Shown: positions 1 through 9,865, counted from the first letter of the stretch. The stretch: 64,000 nucleotides of DNA from Anaerolineales bacterium (GCA_030583905.1 CP129481.1:3316136-3380135), one strand, 5' to 3'. Numbers and translations are program-made. The notes: a model not told the origin generated them from the sequence alone.

Positions 1-1194
1 CAGGACGAAATCATACGGATAGTCTGCAAGTTTTTCCACCACACCGTCGGGGCGCATCCAGAAGGAATCTTCAATGCGGAATCCCATTCCTTTGCCGGGA
101 TAGTACAAGCCGGGTTCGATGGTAAAGACCGTTCCCGGTTTCAGGCGGTTATCTTCCGATGATGTATGCCTGCTCCACGGACGTTCGTGGAGGTTCAAGC
201 CGATGCCATGTCCCAACGAATGGACGTATCCCTCGGTCACAACGCCGTCCGTGTGCATCGGGGTATTGTGCCCGTTCTTGTTAAATGCATCGCAAACAAA
301 TGTTTGATAATCCTTGAAGGCGGCATTCATATCGATGTTTTCGATCACCTTGTCGTACACGTCCCTGACCTCATCGAACATTTTCTGCGCTTCCGGCGCA
401 GCATATCCCAAACTCCATGTGCGGGTGAAATCGTAATAATAGCCGCCGCCCGCTTCGGCAGGATAAATGTCAAACACGATCGTTTGTCCCAGCCGCATCA
501 GATCGGCGGGATTACCCGAGGAGTGCGGCACGCCCGCGTCGCGCCCAATGGCGAAGATGAAACCGGAGGGCAGGTCTGCGCCCATTTCGGTCACCCACAA
601 GCGGATCTTCGAGTGAACGTCACCGACGGAAAGCGGCGAGCCGTCCTCCTTCAACAGAACTTCATCGTCACGCACATCGCAGGAGGTGAGATACTCGCGG
701 ACCTTTTCCACAACAGCGACAGTGACCCGGCCGACCTTGCGGATGCGCGTCACTTCGCCATCATCCTTGGATTCCATTGCAAACATAAAGAGCGAATCGT
801 CCTGGTTTTCGCCGACGATCTCCACTTCGGGAATTTCGGCATAGATCCGCGCAATGATATACAGTGACATCCCCAAATCCGTATGCCCGAAAACGCCGAT
901 ACGCCCGCCGGTGATGCCGCACTCATTCAACAGTTCCTTGGGACGTTTTGCAAAATCCTCCATTGCGCCTGTGCGCAGCGGCACCACTTTCAATCCGCTT
1001 TTCTCGGCTTCATCGCGTTCCATCGCATTGCAATACAGCACAGGCGCTGCGCCGCGTTTTTTGATCAAAACAGCTTTATTGACGTGTCCGCCGCCGGTCA
1101 AATAATACATGGGCGGATTGTGCTCCGCGTTTCCCAACACAATGATCGCATCCAGATTGCGGGCTTGCATGAGGGCATCAAGGTCTGATTTCAT
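1..1194 (-). CDS. M24 family metallopeptidase (Xaa-Pro aminopeptidase-like), 3' end cut by window edge
   Basis: The frame is open from an ATG at 1194 to base 1, giving 398 codons without a stop, so the C-terminal tail is outside the window. The M24 pita-bread fold is recognisable by its metal ligands in order: Asp in FDIYPAE (about residue 240), Asp in YYYDFTRTW (about 250), His in HSLGHGIGLNLHERPW (about 327), Glu in IEPGLYYPG (about 358) and Glu in RIEDSF (about 372). About 170 N-terminal residues form the creatinase-like domain. The family is cytosolic, uses two metal ions and cleaves N-terminal X-Pro bonds; the actual substrate cannot be told. It is the last visible gene of the leftward series; the start has AAGGA a few bases upstream, directly after the inverted repeat that bounds the GxxExxY cassette. 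Confidence 0.88.
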   Translation of the reverse strand, partial: MKSDLDALMQARNLDAIIVLGNAEHNPPMYYLTGGGHVNKAVLIKKRGAAPVLYCNAMERDEAEKSGLKVVPLRTGAMEDFAKRPKELLNECGITGGRIGVFGHTDLGMSLYIIARIYAEIPEVEIVGENQDDSLFMFAMESKDDGEVTRIRKVGRVTVAVVEKVREYLTSCDVRDDEVLLKEDGSPLSVGDVHSKIRLWVTEMGADLPSGFIFAIGRDAGVPHSSGNPADLMRLGQTIVFDIYPAEAGGGYYYDFTRTWSLGYAAPEAQKMFDEVRDVYDKVIENIDMNAAFKDYQTFVCDAFNKNGHNTPMHTDGVVTEGYVHSLGHGIGLNLHERPWSRHTSSEDNRLKPGTVFTIEPGLYYPGKGMGFRIEDSFWMRPDGVVEKLADYPYDFVL

Positions 1195-1206
1195 TTGGAT
1201 TCCTTT

Positions 1207-1247
1207 TTAACACGAATGGCCCGAATGGGCGAATTTTTCGAATAAAG
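1207..1247 (+). repeat. left inverted repeat of GxxExxY cassette A
   Basis: Contains AACACGAATG, CCGAATG, GCGAATTT and TTCGAATAA, a series of NCGAAT units. Read inward it matches the reverse complement of 1701-1740 (AACACGAATG outside, TTTTCGAATAA inside), so the GxxExxY gene between them is bracketed by imperfect inverted repeats of about 40 bases. Confidence 0.7.
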
Positions 1248-1252
1248 CATCT

Positions 1253-1702
1253 CTACTTTGAAGGCTTGCGCGGGAGTAATGCGCGCGGTGAAAGTCTCGC
1301 CTTTTTGTCTTTATTGTAAACGACACGGCTGGACTGCACACGTTCCGCGCCAAAGTTTATAACAATCGCCAACTCGAGACCGGTCGCTTTCAAATAGGAT
1401 AATGCCTGTTGTTCGTGGATTTTTGCAATTTCACTCACGGCTTTGTATTCCAGGATAACTCGCCCATCGGCTATATTGTCAAGAATAAACTCGCCAATCG
1501 GTTCATCCTTATATAGAACTTTGATGCGCTTTTGCCGCTCTAAACTCACACCATTTCTGGCAAGTTCACGATTCATGGCTTCTTCATAAATCGCCTCGGG
1601 AAAACCTGGTCCAAGTGCGTTATGGACTTCAAACGCCGACTTCATGATTACGTATGACAACTCTTTTTCAACAATGTAAATTTCCGACATCTCAAAATCC
1701 AT
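1253..1702 (-). CDS. GxxExxY protein (PD-(D/E)XK nuclease superfamily), cassette A
   Basis: This 149-residue protein has the family signature GFPEAIY (residues 33-39) and the pattern of a PD-(D/E)XK nuclease fold: Asp75, the E-x-K pair Glu85/Lys87 in ILEYKAV, and a Gln/Tyr motif near residues 98-103 (EQQALSYLK). All expected active-site positions are present, so a working nuclease is possible, but no activity is established for the family as far as I know. The start at 1702 is chosen because AAGG lies just upstream; ATG 1690 is an alternative. The gene is bounded by inverted CGAAT-type repeats and lies between selA and the M24 gene, all in the same direction. A second member occurs at 20975-21352, only about 30% similar by eye but in the same type of setting. 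Confidence 0.85.
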   Translation of the reverse strand: MDFEMSEIYIVEKELSYVIMKSAFEVHNALGPGFPEAIYEEAMNRELARNGVSLERQKRIKVLYKDEPIGEFILDNIADGRVILEYKAVSEIAKIHEQQALSYLKATGLELAIVINFGAERVQSSRVVYNKDKKARLSPRALLPRKPSK

Positions 1703-1740
1703 TCGCCTTATTCGAAAATTTGCGTCATTCGTGTTTAAGA
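1701..1740 (-). repeat. right inverted repeat of GxxExxY cassette A
   Basis: On the minus strand it reads AAACACGAATG, then AAATTTTCGAATAAGG. It mirrors the repeat at 1207-1247. The TAA stop codon of selA (1735-1737) is inside it, so the cassette begins exactly at the selA stop. Confidence 0.7.
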
Positions 1741-3096
1741 TACTTTCAGAAGATTTTTTAATCCGACCAGCAACGCACCCTCCTGTTCCGGCAGGACGGT
1801 GCGCGGGTCGAGCAAGATTTTCTCGTTTTCGGTGCGCGCGATGATCGGCGGATTGTTCTTCCGCAACGCGCGTAAAAATTTTTCGGCGGATCGGACACTC
1901 AATTCAAGCAAATAGGTCGGGATGGATTCACCGGGGAGCGATCCGCCCCCCACAGTGGATTCGCCCGCCACGACAATCCCCTCTCCCAACTCCGTGCGCC
2001 ACGCCTCCGCCCGACCTCGAACCTGTTCCACTGTCAGGGACATCATCTTCAGGATGGGGATTTCCCGCTCCGCCTCATCCTTGAGGTAATGCATCAGTGT
2101 CGCGGACAGCGCCGCAAGACAAGCCTTGTCTGCGCGGACGGCGCGGGCGAGCGGATGTTTCTTTATCTTGTCGAGCAGAGCTTTCTTCCCAATGATGATC
2201 CCCGCCTGCGGACCGCCCAGCAGTTTGTCGCCAGAAAATAGAATCACATCCGCGCCCGCCTGCATGGACTCTTGCACGGTCGGTTCATGAGAAAAGCCAT
2301 ACTTTGCCGTGTCATACAATGCACCGGAACCAAGATCGTCCACAACGGGAACGCTTGCTTCATGAGTTTTTTCCACAATGTCTTTGAGTTCAGGCTCTTC
2401 AGTAAACCCGACGATCTTGAAATTGGAACGATGCGCGCGCATGACGAGCGCGGTCGGTTCTTCGAGAGCGGTTTCGTAATCCGCCAAACGGACCTTGTTC
2501 GTCGTGCCCACCTCCACAAGTTTCGCACCGGAACTTTTCATCACGTCAGGCACGCGGAAGCCGCCGCCGATCTCAACGAGTTGCGAACGGGCAATGACCA
2601 CGCGTTTTCGGTTCGCCAATGCAGAAAGTGTCAGCAGAACCGCCGAAGCGCAGTTATTGACCACCAATGCGGACTCGGCACCTGTCAGTTTTTGAAGCAG
2701 GGATTCAGCATGAACAAGGCGAGAACCGCGCTTGCCGGTTACCAAGTCAAATTCGAGGTTGGAGTAGCCGCGTGAGACGATGTCCATGGCGCGGATGGCG
2801 GCGTCGCTCAACGGGGCGCGACCAAGATTGGTGTGCAGGATCACGCCCGAGGCGTTGATGACCGGGACAAGGGTCGGCTTCGTCCATGCGGCGAGGGTGG
2901 ATTCAGCCCGGGCGAGGATCAGGTCTGCTAAAGGCAGGGCAGTTATCTCCCCCGATTTGAAGCGCGCTCTTACATCATCCAGCACAAAACGAATGGCATC
3001 CAATGTCAACGGTCTGCCAAAGCGCGCGATCAAATGCGCGGCAGTTGTGGTCTGCAAAAGCTGTTCGACGGAAGGAAGGTTACGAAGCGTCGTCAT
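1735..3096 (-). CDS. selA: L-seryl-tRNA(Sec) selenium transferase SelA
   Basis: SelA is a PLP enzyme that converts Ser-tRNA(Sec) to Sec-tRNA(Sec) with selenophosphate. The protein has 453 residues, close to the usual 460. The PLP lysine is Lys291 in FSGDKLLGGPQAG. The N-terminal part (LPSVEQLL, INASGVILHTNLGRAPLS, YSNLEFDL, GAESALVVNNCASA) is typical full-length bacterial SelA, not the short archaeal-type homologue. Its start overlaps the end of the small membrane protein gene by 17 bases, so the two are probably co-transcribed and translationally coupled. Together with selB at 40.8 kb it shows that the organism decodes UGA as selenocysteine; a matching selenoprotein gene is at 58073-58555. 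selD and the Sec tRNA gene were not found in this window. Confidence 0.96.
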   Translation of the reverse strand: MTTLRNLPSVEQLLQTTTAAHLIARFGRPLTLDAIRFVLDDVRARFKSGEITALPLADLILARAESTLAAWTKPTLVPVINASGVILHTNLGRAPLSDAAIRAMDIVSRGYSNLEFDLVTGKRGSRLVHAESLLQKLTGAESALVVNNCASAVLLTLSALANRKRVVIARSQLVEIGGGFRVPDVMKSSGAKLVEVGTTNKVRLADYETALEEPTALVMRAHRSNFKIVGFTEEPELKDIVEKTHEASVPVVDDLGSGALYDTAKYGFSHEPTVQESMQAGADVILFSGDKLLGGPQAGIIIGKKALLDKIKKHPLARAVRADKACLAALSATLMHYLKDEAEREIPILKMMSLTVEQVRGRAEAWRTELGEGIVVAGESTVGGGSLPGESIPTYLLELSVRSAEKFLRALRKNNPPIIARTENEKILLDPRTVLPEQEGALLVGLKNLLKVS

Positions 3097-3496
3097 CGTC
3101 GGGGATTTCTGGAATGCGGCGGCTGGCTTTCTCTCGGACGCGGATGAAATATTCAGCGGCGATCAAACCGCCTGCCAATCCAAAGATCACATAGAGGGAA
3201 AGGAGACGCCCAAGTTGAAGCCATGCCAGCGTGACGCCGTACACGCCCACCCACATGGATTGACGAATGATGACATTGGCATCAGCGGGCGGTTCGGTTG
3301 GGAAACGTTGATGAAGAAAATATACAATGGGCAGCGCCGTGCCGGTAAGCGCCATCAGGGTGAGTGCGAAAAATCCCCAGCGGGACCAAACCAAAGGCAG
3401 GGTTTGGGTAATAACCAGATACAGACCGCCCCAGCCGATCAGGATCAACGCCAGCGCGGAGAATCCAAACGGCTTGAAAGTGAGTTTCTCATCCAT
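3080..3496 (-). CDS. small four-helix membrane protein of unknown function
   Basis: The 138-residue protein has about four hydrophobic segments (near residues 12-32, 42-62, 82-100, 100-118) followed by a charged tail ending in an acidic run (PDDDDAS). I do not recognise a named family. It lies between the second VWA gene (45-base gap) and selA (17-base overlap), so it is translated from the same leftward message; nothing in it links it to selenium. It may belong functionally to the MoxR-VWA membrane module upstream. Confidence 0.75.
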   Translation of the reverse strand: MDEKLTFKPFGFSALALILIGWGGLYLVITQTLPLVWSRWGFFALTLMALTGTALPIVYFLHQRFPTEPPADANVIIRQSMWVGVYGVTLAWLQLGRLLSLYVIFGLAGGLIAAEYFIRVREKASRRIPEIPDDDDAS

Positions 3497-3540
3497 TGGC
3501 AGAATTATACCCGCAGAAAGATTCTGCCAACGGCGGTCCG

Positions 3541-4587
3541 TTACTGCAAGGGATTCCAGATGATCGAGAACACAATGGCAAGCACGATCAGCAATGCCGC
3601 GAGCGCAACGAATACGGCGCTGACCTCCGTCGTCTCGGTAACTGTGATGAGGTGCGTGGGCAGGTTTTCGTAGACTTCGCGCAATTCGGTTGAACTTTCA
3701 GCCAGATAATAGGAAGCATCGGTTATCTCGGCAACCAGTTTGAGGGTCTCTTCGTCGATCTCCCTGCGGAAGCCGCCTCCGCCTCCCCCGCCAAAGAACG
3801 GACTGAACTGTTCGGTGAACTGATAGGGAGACGAAACCCCGCAGTTCATCATGGAGGTGTTGTTCGTCGTGCCAAAGCCGATAGTGAAGACCCGGACGCC
3901 CCGTTCCGCTGCCAGTTCCGCCGCATAGAGCGGATGCGTGCCTGTGGTGGTGACGCCGTCTGTAAGCAGGACAACAATGGCTGGCACATATTCGCCTTCG
4001 GGCATGGGTGTCGGCTCCATACCTGAATACGGACTGGCGACCGTGTCATCGATCTCAGAGATCGCATCCAGTGACATGAGAATCCCTTCACCGATGGCAG
4101 TGCGGCGCGCAGTGGTCAGATTCTTGATGGCGGTCTCCAGCAATGCCTTGTCCGTGGTGGGAGCCTGCACGACAACGGCATATCCCGCAAAGGCAACGAC
4201 ACCGATCTGCGTATTCGCATCCTGCAGTTTAATGAATCCCAGCGCCGCGGACTTGGCGGCTTCGAGCCGGTTCGGTGAAATATCCGTGGAGCACATACTG
4301 CGCGAAACATCGATGGCGAGGATGATGGTCGCATTGGAGGCGGGAACCGTGATGGTCGATATGGGACGCGCCATCGCCATGATCAGGCTGGACATCGCCA
4401 GCAGAAACAAGACGAAGGACAAATGCCGCTTCCACTTTGATTGTTTTTGGACCACGTCCCGCACCAGAGACAAGCTGGAGAACCGTACCGAGGCGGGTTT
4501 GCGGCGGCGCAGGATCCAAACATAGGCGAGGATCAACAGGGGAATCAATCCCAACAGATAAAGCAAATAAGACCAGATGAATTCCAT
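3541..4587 (-). CDS. VWA-domain membrane protein, BatA/BatB type (second copy)
   Basis: The 348-residue protein has two N-terminal transmembrane helices (about 3-25 and 58-78), a von Willebrand factor A domain and a C-terminal helix (about 320-342). The MIDAS metal site is intact: D-x-S-x-S in AIDVSRSMCSTD and the later Thr/Asp pair in LLTDGVTTTG. A glycine run lies in the loop before EIDEETL. It is a paralogue of the next gene upstream (4630-5640). Such pairs work with MoxR AAA+ ATPases and DUF58 proteins in the BatA-type modules linked to envelope stress tolerance or to assembly of a membrane complex; the client here is unknown. The gap to its paralogue is 42 bases. Confidence 0.87.
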   Translation of the reverse strand: MEFIWSYLLYLLGLIPLLILAYVWILRRRKPASVRFSSLSLVRDVVQKQSKWKRHLSFVLFLLAMSSLIMAMARPISTITVPASNATIILAIDVSRSMCSTDISPNRLEAAKSAALGFIKLQDANTQIGVVAFAGYAVVVQAPTTDKALLETAIKNLTTARRTAIGEGILMSLDAISEIDDTVASPYSGMEPTPMPEGEYVPAIVVLLTDGVTTTGTHPLYAAELAAERGVRVFTIGFGTTNNTSMMNCGVSSPYQFTEQFSPFFGGGGGGGFRREIDEETLKLVAEITDASYYLAESSTELREVYENLPTHLITVTETTEVSAVFVALAALLIVLAIVFSIIWNPLQ

Positions 4588-4629
4588 CAGTACCTCCTAA
4601 CAAGGTTTTCCATGTGCAAGTCGTTCATC

Positions 4630-5640
4630 CTACGGCACACGGCTAAACCAAAGCAGGGACAACATGCCGCCAACCAGCAGGATGAGAATGCTCACGCCCG
4701 CAAAGATGGACGTAACTTCGGTCTCTTCCTGCTTGAAAAGCAGGCGCGGTTCGATGCTTTCATACACCTCGCGCAGGTCTTCCTCGTTTTGCGCGTTGAA
4801 ATACAGACCATCCGTGATCTCGGCGATTTGCCTGAGCGACGCTTCATCCACCTGCGTAAAAACAGAAAACCCATTGACCTCCAGCACCGTCCCTTCTGCG
4901 CTGCCGATGGCGATCGTATGAATGCGGACTCCCTGTTCCGCCGCGAACTCCGCCGCCGCCAGTGGGTCGGGGTCCATGTTGTTCTCGCCATCCGTCAGCA
5001 GGACGATGACCGCGGAGTTATCGTCCACGATCATGGTCGGTTCGATGTCTTCCAGATTGGGAAGCTCATTTTCATCAAAACTCACCACAGGCTCCATGCC
5101 TATCGCTGTGGCGATCGTATTCAATGAAACCACGATCCCATTCGCCACGGACGTGCCGCGCTGAGGACGCAGGCGGCTGATCGCGTCCAGAATTTCCGCC
5201 TGATCGTCCGTCGGCAATTGGACGGAGAAGCCGCTGTCACTGAACGCCACAATGCCCACCTGCACCGTGGACGGCTGGCGCGAGACGAACTCACTCGCCA
5301 CCACCTTTGCGGCTTCAAGGCGGTTCGGGGCGAAATCCTCCGCCGCCATGCTGCCAGAAACATCAAAGGCAAGGATGACGATGCCCTCCACGCGCGGCAA
5401 TCCCACCACCATTTGCGGACGCGCCAGCGCAAGGAACAGGACGATCAACCCGACCAGAAATAAGACTGCCGGGATATGACGGCGCGCGCCGATCCCCTTC
5501 CCCGCCGCCTGCTGAACCAGCCCCAAACTTCCATAGCGCAGGGTAAGTTTTTTGCGCCGCTCCTGCATCCGCAGATACAACAATACCAGAAGCGGAATTG
5601 CAAGCAGCGTCCAAAGCATTTGATACCAGATGAATGCCAT
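4630..5640 (-). CDS. VWA-domain membrane protein, BatA type (first copy)
   Basis: This 336-residue protein has N-terminal helices (about 5-22 and 56-75), a VWA domain and a C-terminal helix (about 312-332). The MIDAS residues are seen in AFDVSGSMAAEDF and LLTDGENNMD. The order helix, VWA domain facing the outside or periplasm-like space, helix is typical of BatA/BatB. It starts 2 bases after the stop of the DUF58 gene, so it must be co-translated with it. Two VWA paralogues in a row, without BatC, BatD or BatE beside them, make this a short version of the aerotolerance operon known from Bacteroides and spirochaetes. Confidence 0.88.
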   Translation of the reverse strand: MAFIWYQMLWTLLAIPLLVLLYLRMQERRKKLTLRYGSLGLVQQAAGKGIGARRHIPAVLFLVGLIVLFLALARPQMVVGLPRVEGIVILAFDVSGSMAAEDFAPNRLEAAKVVASEFVSRQPSTVQVGIVAFSDSGFSVQLPTDDQAEILDAISRLRPQRGTSVANGIVVSLNTIATAIGMEPVVSFDENELPNLEDIEPTMIVDDNSAVIVLLTDGENNMDPDPLAAAEFAAEQGVRIHTIAIGSAEGTVLEVNGFSVFTQVDEASLRQIAEITDGLYFNAQNEEDLREVYESIEPRLLFKQEETEVTSIFAGVSILILLVGGMLSLLWFSRVP

Positions 5641-6510
5641 GACTACTTCTTCCGCTGTCTCCGCACCATCACAAAACTTGCGATGGCGTGCATCAAATCG
5701 CCTTCGGTCGAAAGCGGCAGCACGTCCACGCCCGCGCGTTTGAACGTTTCCATCAACGCCGTTTCACGCGCCTGCGCCGCATCCGCAAACCGCTGGCGGA
5801 ACTTTTTATCGTGCGTATCCACATAGATCTGCTCGCCCGTTTCGGCATCTTCCAAAACCACCGGACCAACATCCGGCAGCTGCATTTCGCGCGGGTCCCA
5901 CAAGCGGATGGCGATGACTTCATGCCGTTGCGCAAGCAATTTCAACGGGCGCTCCCAACCGGGCGTACTGATGAAATCGGACACGATGAACACCAGCGAA
6001 CGCTTCTTGATGCCGTGTAATGCGCCTTTGATCAGCATGGACAGATCAGTCATCGGGGATTGCTTCAACTGCGGCTGTTTAAGCAGATCGTTGATCAATC
6101 TCAAGACCTGCATCCGTCCGCCTCGCGCCGGAACCGTGCTCTGGATCCTGCTCCCAAACATGATCGCCCCGACGCGGTTGCCGTGCCGCGTCAATAACCG
6201 CGACAACGTGGCGACGAAATCGATCAGCACCATCCGTTTTGGATTTTCCAGTGCGCCGAAATCCACGGATGGACTCAGATCAAGCAGGAACCACGCGATG
6301 ATCTCGCGGTCTTCCATGTACTCGCGGACATACGGCGTATCCATGCGCGCGCTGACGTTCCAGTCAATGTAGCGGATGTCATCGCCGGGCTGGTACTCGC
6401 GCAAGTCGGCAAAGTCCACGCCCGAGCCGCGGAACAGACTGCGGTAATCGCCCTGCAAATAGCCATCCAACTTGCGGATGACCTGCCAGTCCAAGCGATG
6501 CAGAATGCGC

Positions 6511-7518
<1,008 letters not shown>

Positions 7519-7555
7519 GTGTTGGTCTCCTAAGTTTGTCTGTCGTTATGAGAAG

Positions 7556-7600
7556 TAACGAAGCAATCTCCCAATAAGACGAGGATTGCTTCGCCCTATT
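7556..7600. repeat. dispersed repeat with GAAGCAATCTCCC / GGATTGCTTCG arms
   Basis: GAAGCAATCTCCC and, 10 bases later, AGGATTGCTTCG form an imperfect inverted repeat; TCTCGCAATGAC follows at 7640-7651. The same words occur at 8678-8722 (GGGAGATTGCTTC and CTCGCAATGAC). These are intergenic REP-like sequences, located after the stop of the protease gene. Confidence 0.55.
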
Positions 7601-7635
7601 GATTTCGATACGGGCTTCGCCCTACTCAATCAACG
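7601..7635 (+). repeat. hairpin repeat, GGTTTCGATAC family (copy 1)
   Basis: TTTCGATAC, then a GGGC-TTC-GCCC hairpin, then TACTCAATCAACG. It shares the conserved flanks of four other copies in the window while the stem sequence differs. Confidence 0.6.
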
Positions 7636-7657
7636 GGGTCTCGCAATGACGCAGCAA

Positions 7658-8494
7658 TTAATACGGCGGCGACCCCATGCCGCCGACAGCGATATTGATC
7701 GGCACGGCAAAGCCGATGCCAACGAAGAAATCTTCATCTGTGGGATTGATCAAGCCGGTGACAATGCCAATGACGTGACCGCTGCGGTTCAGCAACGGTC
7801 CGCCCGAATTGCCGGGGTTGGCGGCGGCGTCAAACTGGATCATGCCCGGGATCTCAAGATCACTATCCGGCGCGCGAAAGACGCGGTCAAAGCCCGAGAT
7901 CACGCCCGCGCTCATCGAGCTGTACAGTCCAAAGGGGTTGCCGACGACGAACGCCTCATCCCCCACGCGCATGGAATTGGGATTGCCCAACACAGCAGGG
8001 ACGACAAAGAGCGGCGTATCATACGCCTGCAAAACGGCAAGGTCATATTCGGGTCTGCGCATGACCACCGCCGCCTGCGACTGCGTGCCATCCGCGAAGG
8101 TGACCGTGACCTGATTCGCCCCTTCGATGACGTGCAGACTGGTGAGGATGCTGCCGAAGCGATCCACGACCACGCCGCTGCCCAAGCCGAAATCTGATCG
8201 CTCGTGCCCATTCCCCCGCTCCACCTGAACCAGCACCAGCGAGGGACGGATGGCTTGATAGACCTGTGACGAATACGAAGGCGGAGCCGTGGCGGACGCC
8301 ATGACCTCCACAATGGACGCTTCGACGTCCCTGCGCGTTAACTGTTGAGGCTGTATAAAGAACAGGTGATAGAGAAAGAGCGTGACCAGCGCCGCAAAGA
8401 CCCCATATGCGAAGGGCAAGCCGCGCCGCAGATGGGACCGGGCAGTTCGATATCTCCCCCGCCACACTTCCAGTTTTGATTCGGTTTCGCTCAT
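7658..8494 (-). CDS. membrane-anchored S1C trypsin-like serine protease (HtrA-like, no PDZ domain)
   Basis: The 278-residue protein has one N-terminal helix (about 27-46, FAYGVFAALVTLFLYHLFF) and a chymotrypsin-fold domain. The triad is His in TSLHVIEG (about 120), Asp in YDLAVLQ (about 150) and Ser in NPGNSGGPL (about 235). The domain ends at the usual IGFAVPIN motif and the protein stops 10 residues later, so the PDZ domain found in DegP/HtrA is missing. It likely faces the outside and degrades or senses misfolded envelope proteins. The stop codon lies only about 20 bases from a cluster of dispersed repeats, so loss of a PDZ domain by a rearrangement is possible, although short forms also exist naturally. 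Confidence 0.88.
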   Translation of the reverse strand: MSETESKLEVWRGRYRTARSHLRRGLPFAYGVFAALVTLFLYHLFFIQPQQLTRRDVEASIVEVMASATAPPSYSSQVYQAIRPSLVLVQVERGNGHERSDFGLGSGVVVDRFGSILTSLHVIEGANQVTVTFADGTQSQAAVVMRRPEYDLAVLQAYDTPLFVVPAVLGNPNSMRVGDEAFVVGNPFGLYSSMSAGVISGFDRVFRAPDSDLEIPGMIQFDAAANPGNSGGPLLNRSGHVIGIVTGLINPTDEDFFVGIGFAVPINIAVGGMGSPPY

Positions 8495-8677
8495 GCTCCT
8501 TTTCCTTTGGCAGAAGAGATCGCTGGTTCAAGCCGAACGTCGTATCGATTGAAATCACTATAAAGCGTTGATTTAAGATAAAGATGAGAAACTTTATCGT
8601 TATCTTACAAGCGCAGGGGAATCGTCCGAAATCTCTCACGAAATTCACAGCTAATGTATACTTCCTTATGTCGTTGC

Positions 8678-8722
8678 AGGGAGATTGCTTCACTCCCCGA
8701 CTAGCGGGTCGCTCGCAATGAC
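8678..8722 (+). repeat. dispersed repeat with GGGAGATTGCTTC and CTCGCAATGAC
   Basis: It starts with AGGGAGATTGCTTC, passes through a small CCCGACTAGCGGG hairpin and ends with GCTCGCAATGACA, 15 bases before the start region of the nitroreductase gene. Related to the sequence at 7556-7651. Confidence 0.55.
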
Positions 8723-8738
8723 ATAAAAGGAGAACACC

Positions 8739-9251
8739 ATGAACGTATCTGAAGCCATTCGATTGAAACGCGCCGTGCGGAAATTTCAGGACAAGCCCCT
8801 GCCCGATGAGGTAGTGCACGCCATCCTCAACGCGGGCAGACGCTCGCAATCGTCAAAGAATACGCAGGCGTGGCAGTTCATCGCCATAAAGGACAAGTCC
8901 ATTTTGAAGGAACTCTCGACGTGCGGAGAGTGGGCGGGACATCTGGCGGGTGCGGCGCTGGCAGTTGCCATCCTGACCCCCGACCCGAGCGAGAAATTCC
9001 AGATCATGTTCGACGCGGGGCAGGCAGCGGCGTATATGCAGCTCGCCGCATGGGAGTTGGGAGTCGGCTCCGTCCCTGCTTCGATCTATGAAGCCGAAAA
9101 GGCGCGCGGAATTTTAGGCTTCCCCGCTGAGTGGCATCTGCGTATCGCGCTCTCGTTCGGGTATCCGCTGGAGGAAACGAAGTTGTCCGCGCCGCCAAAG
9201 AAGGGCGGACGGGTGGCGCTGGAGGATGTGATCCATTGGGAGAGGTGGTAA
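8739..9251 (+). CDS. nitroreductase family protein (short form)
   Basis: The 170-residue protein shows the FMN-binding start of the family, KRAVRKFQDKPLP with basic residues near the N terminus, and SSKNTQAWQFIAIKD for the second FMN contact. The C-terminal GYPLEE motif is also typical. These flavoproteins use NAD(P)H to reduce quinones, nitro groups or other small electron acceptors; substrate cannot be predicted. AAAGGAG is 8 bases before the ATG. It stands alone, divergent from the protease, with a DUF3592 gene 45 bases downstream. Confidence 0.9.
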   Translation: MNVSEAIRLKRAVRKFQDKPLPDEVVHAILNAGRRSQSSKNTQAWQFIAIKDKSILKELSTCGEWAGHLAGAALAVAILTPDPSEKFQIMFDAGQAAAYMQLAAWELGVGSVPASIYEAEKARGILGFPAEWHLRIALSFGYPLEETKLSAPPKKGGRVALEDVIHWERW

Positions 9252-9296
9252 GTTCTCAGTCCGCGACCATGGAATCGGAGCAGTGAGAGGCGTTTC

Positions 9297-9785
9297 ATGA
9301 AAATATCAAAGGCGATGCGCAAATGGGGCTGGGTGAGCTTCCGGTTGATGTGGCTTCCGTTCATCACGATCTTTATCGGCATGTGGGGTCTTCCGGAAGG
9401 GGAATACGCCTGGGTGGAACTGCCCATGCTGGCAAGGGTGTCGATGGCCGCGGCGGGCTCGCTGGCAGCCATTGCCCTGATCTTGTTGGTCGGGGCGGCT
9501 GTGGCCGGTCTTTTTGCGAACCGATCCCTACAGGAGAACGGACTGCCAGCCCAAGCCAAAATCGTGAAGGTGTGGGACACGGGGACGACCATCAACCATG
9601 ACCCGCTGGTGCGGATGATATTGGAAGTCCATCCGCCGGGCGGGACACCTTTTCAAGCCGAGACGGAACGGCTGGTCTCGCGTTTGCAGATCCCGCAGAT
9701 CCAACCGGGCATGGTCGTGGATGTCCGATACGACCCGGAGACAAACGCTGTCGCTCTCGCGGACGCTGAACCTGCAGAATCGTGA
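9297..9785 (+). CDS. DUF3592-like membrane protein
   Basis: The 162-residue protein has two transmembrane helices (about 15-33 and 53-75) followed by a small beta-rich domain (residues 80-155: GLPAQAKIVKVWDTG, VRMILEVHPPGG, MVVDVRYDPE) that looks like the DUF3592 fold, found in many bacterial membrane proteins of unknown role. The 45-base gap to the nitroreductase would allow co-transcription. Confidence 0.7.
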   Translation: MKISKAMRKWGWVSFRLMWLPFITIFIGMWGLPEGEYAWVELPMLARVSMAAAGSLAAIALILLVGAAVAGLFANRSLQENGLPAQAKIVKVWDTGTTINHDPLVRMILEVHPPGGTPFQAETERLVSRLQIPQIQPGMVVDVRYDPETNAVALADAEPAES

Positions 9786-9804
9786 TGCCGCAATCAGGGG
9801 TGAC

Positions 9805-9865
9805 TATCAAGTGGATGCAAAGATGGTCGCTCCCGTTCGGCTATCCGCAGGAGGAAGGGCGGGCA
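9805..9865 (+). pseudogene. possible remnant of a nitroreductase C terminus
   Basis: In one frame the bases translate to W-S-L-P-FGYPQEEGRAG, which resembles FGYPLEE near the end of the intact nitroreductase at 8739-9251; at DNA level GTTCGG(C/G)TATCCGC(A/T)GGAGGAA is nearly the same in both. This could be the end of a partial duplication or of a lost neighbour. The match is short. Confidence 0.35.

Noticed and set aside
166..867. Plus-strand frame of 233 codons
   Set aside because: Antisense to the M24 peptidase, whose metal-binding motifs are all in place on the minus strand.
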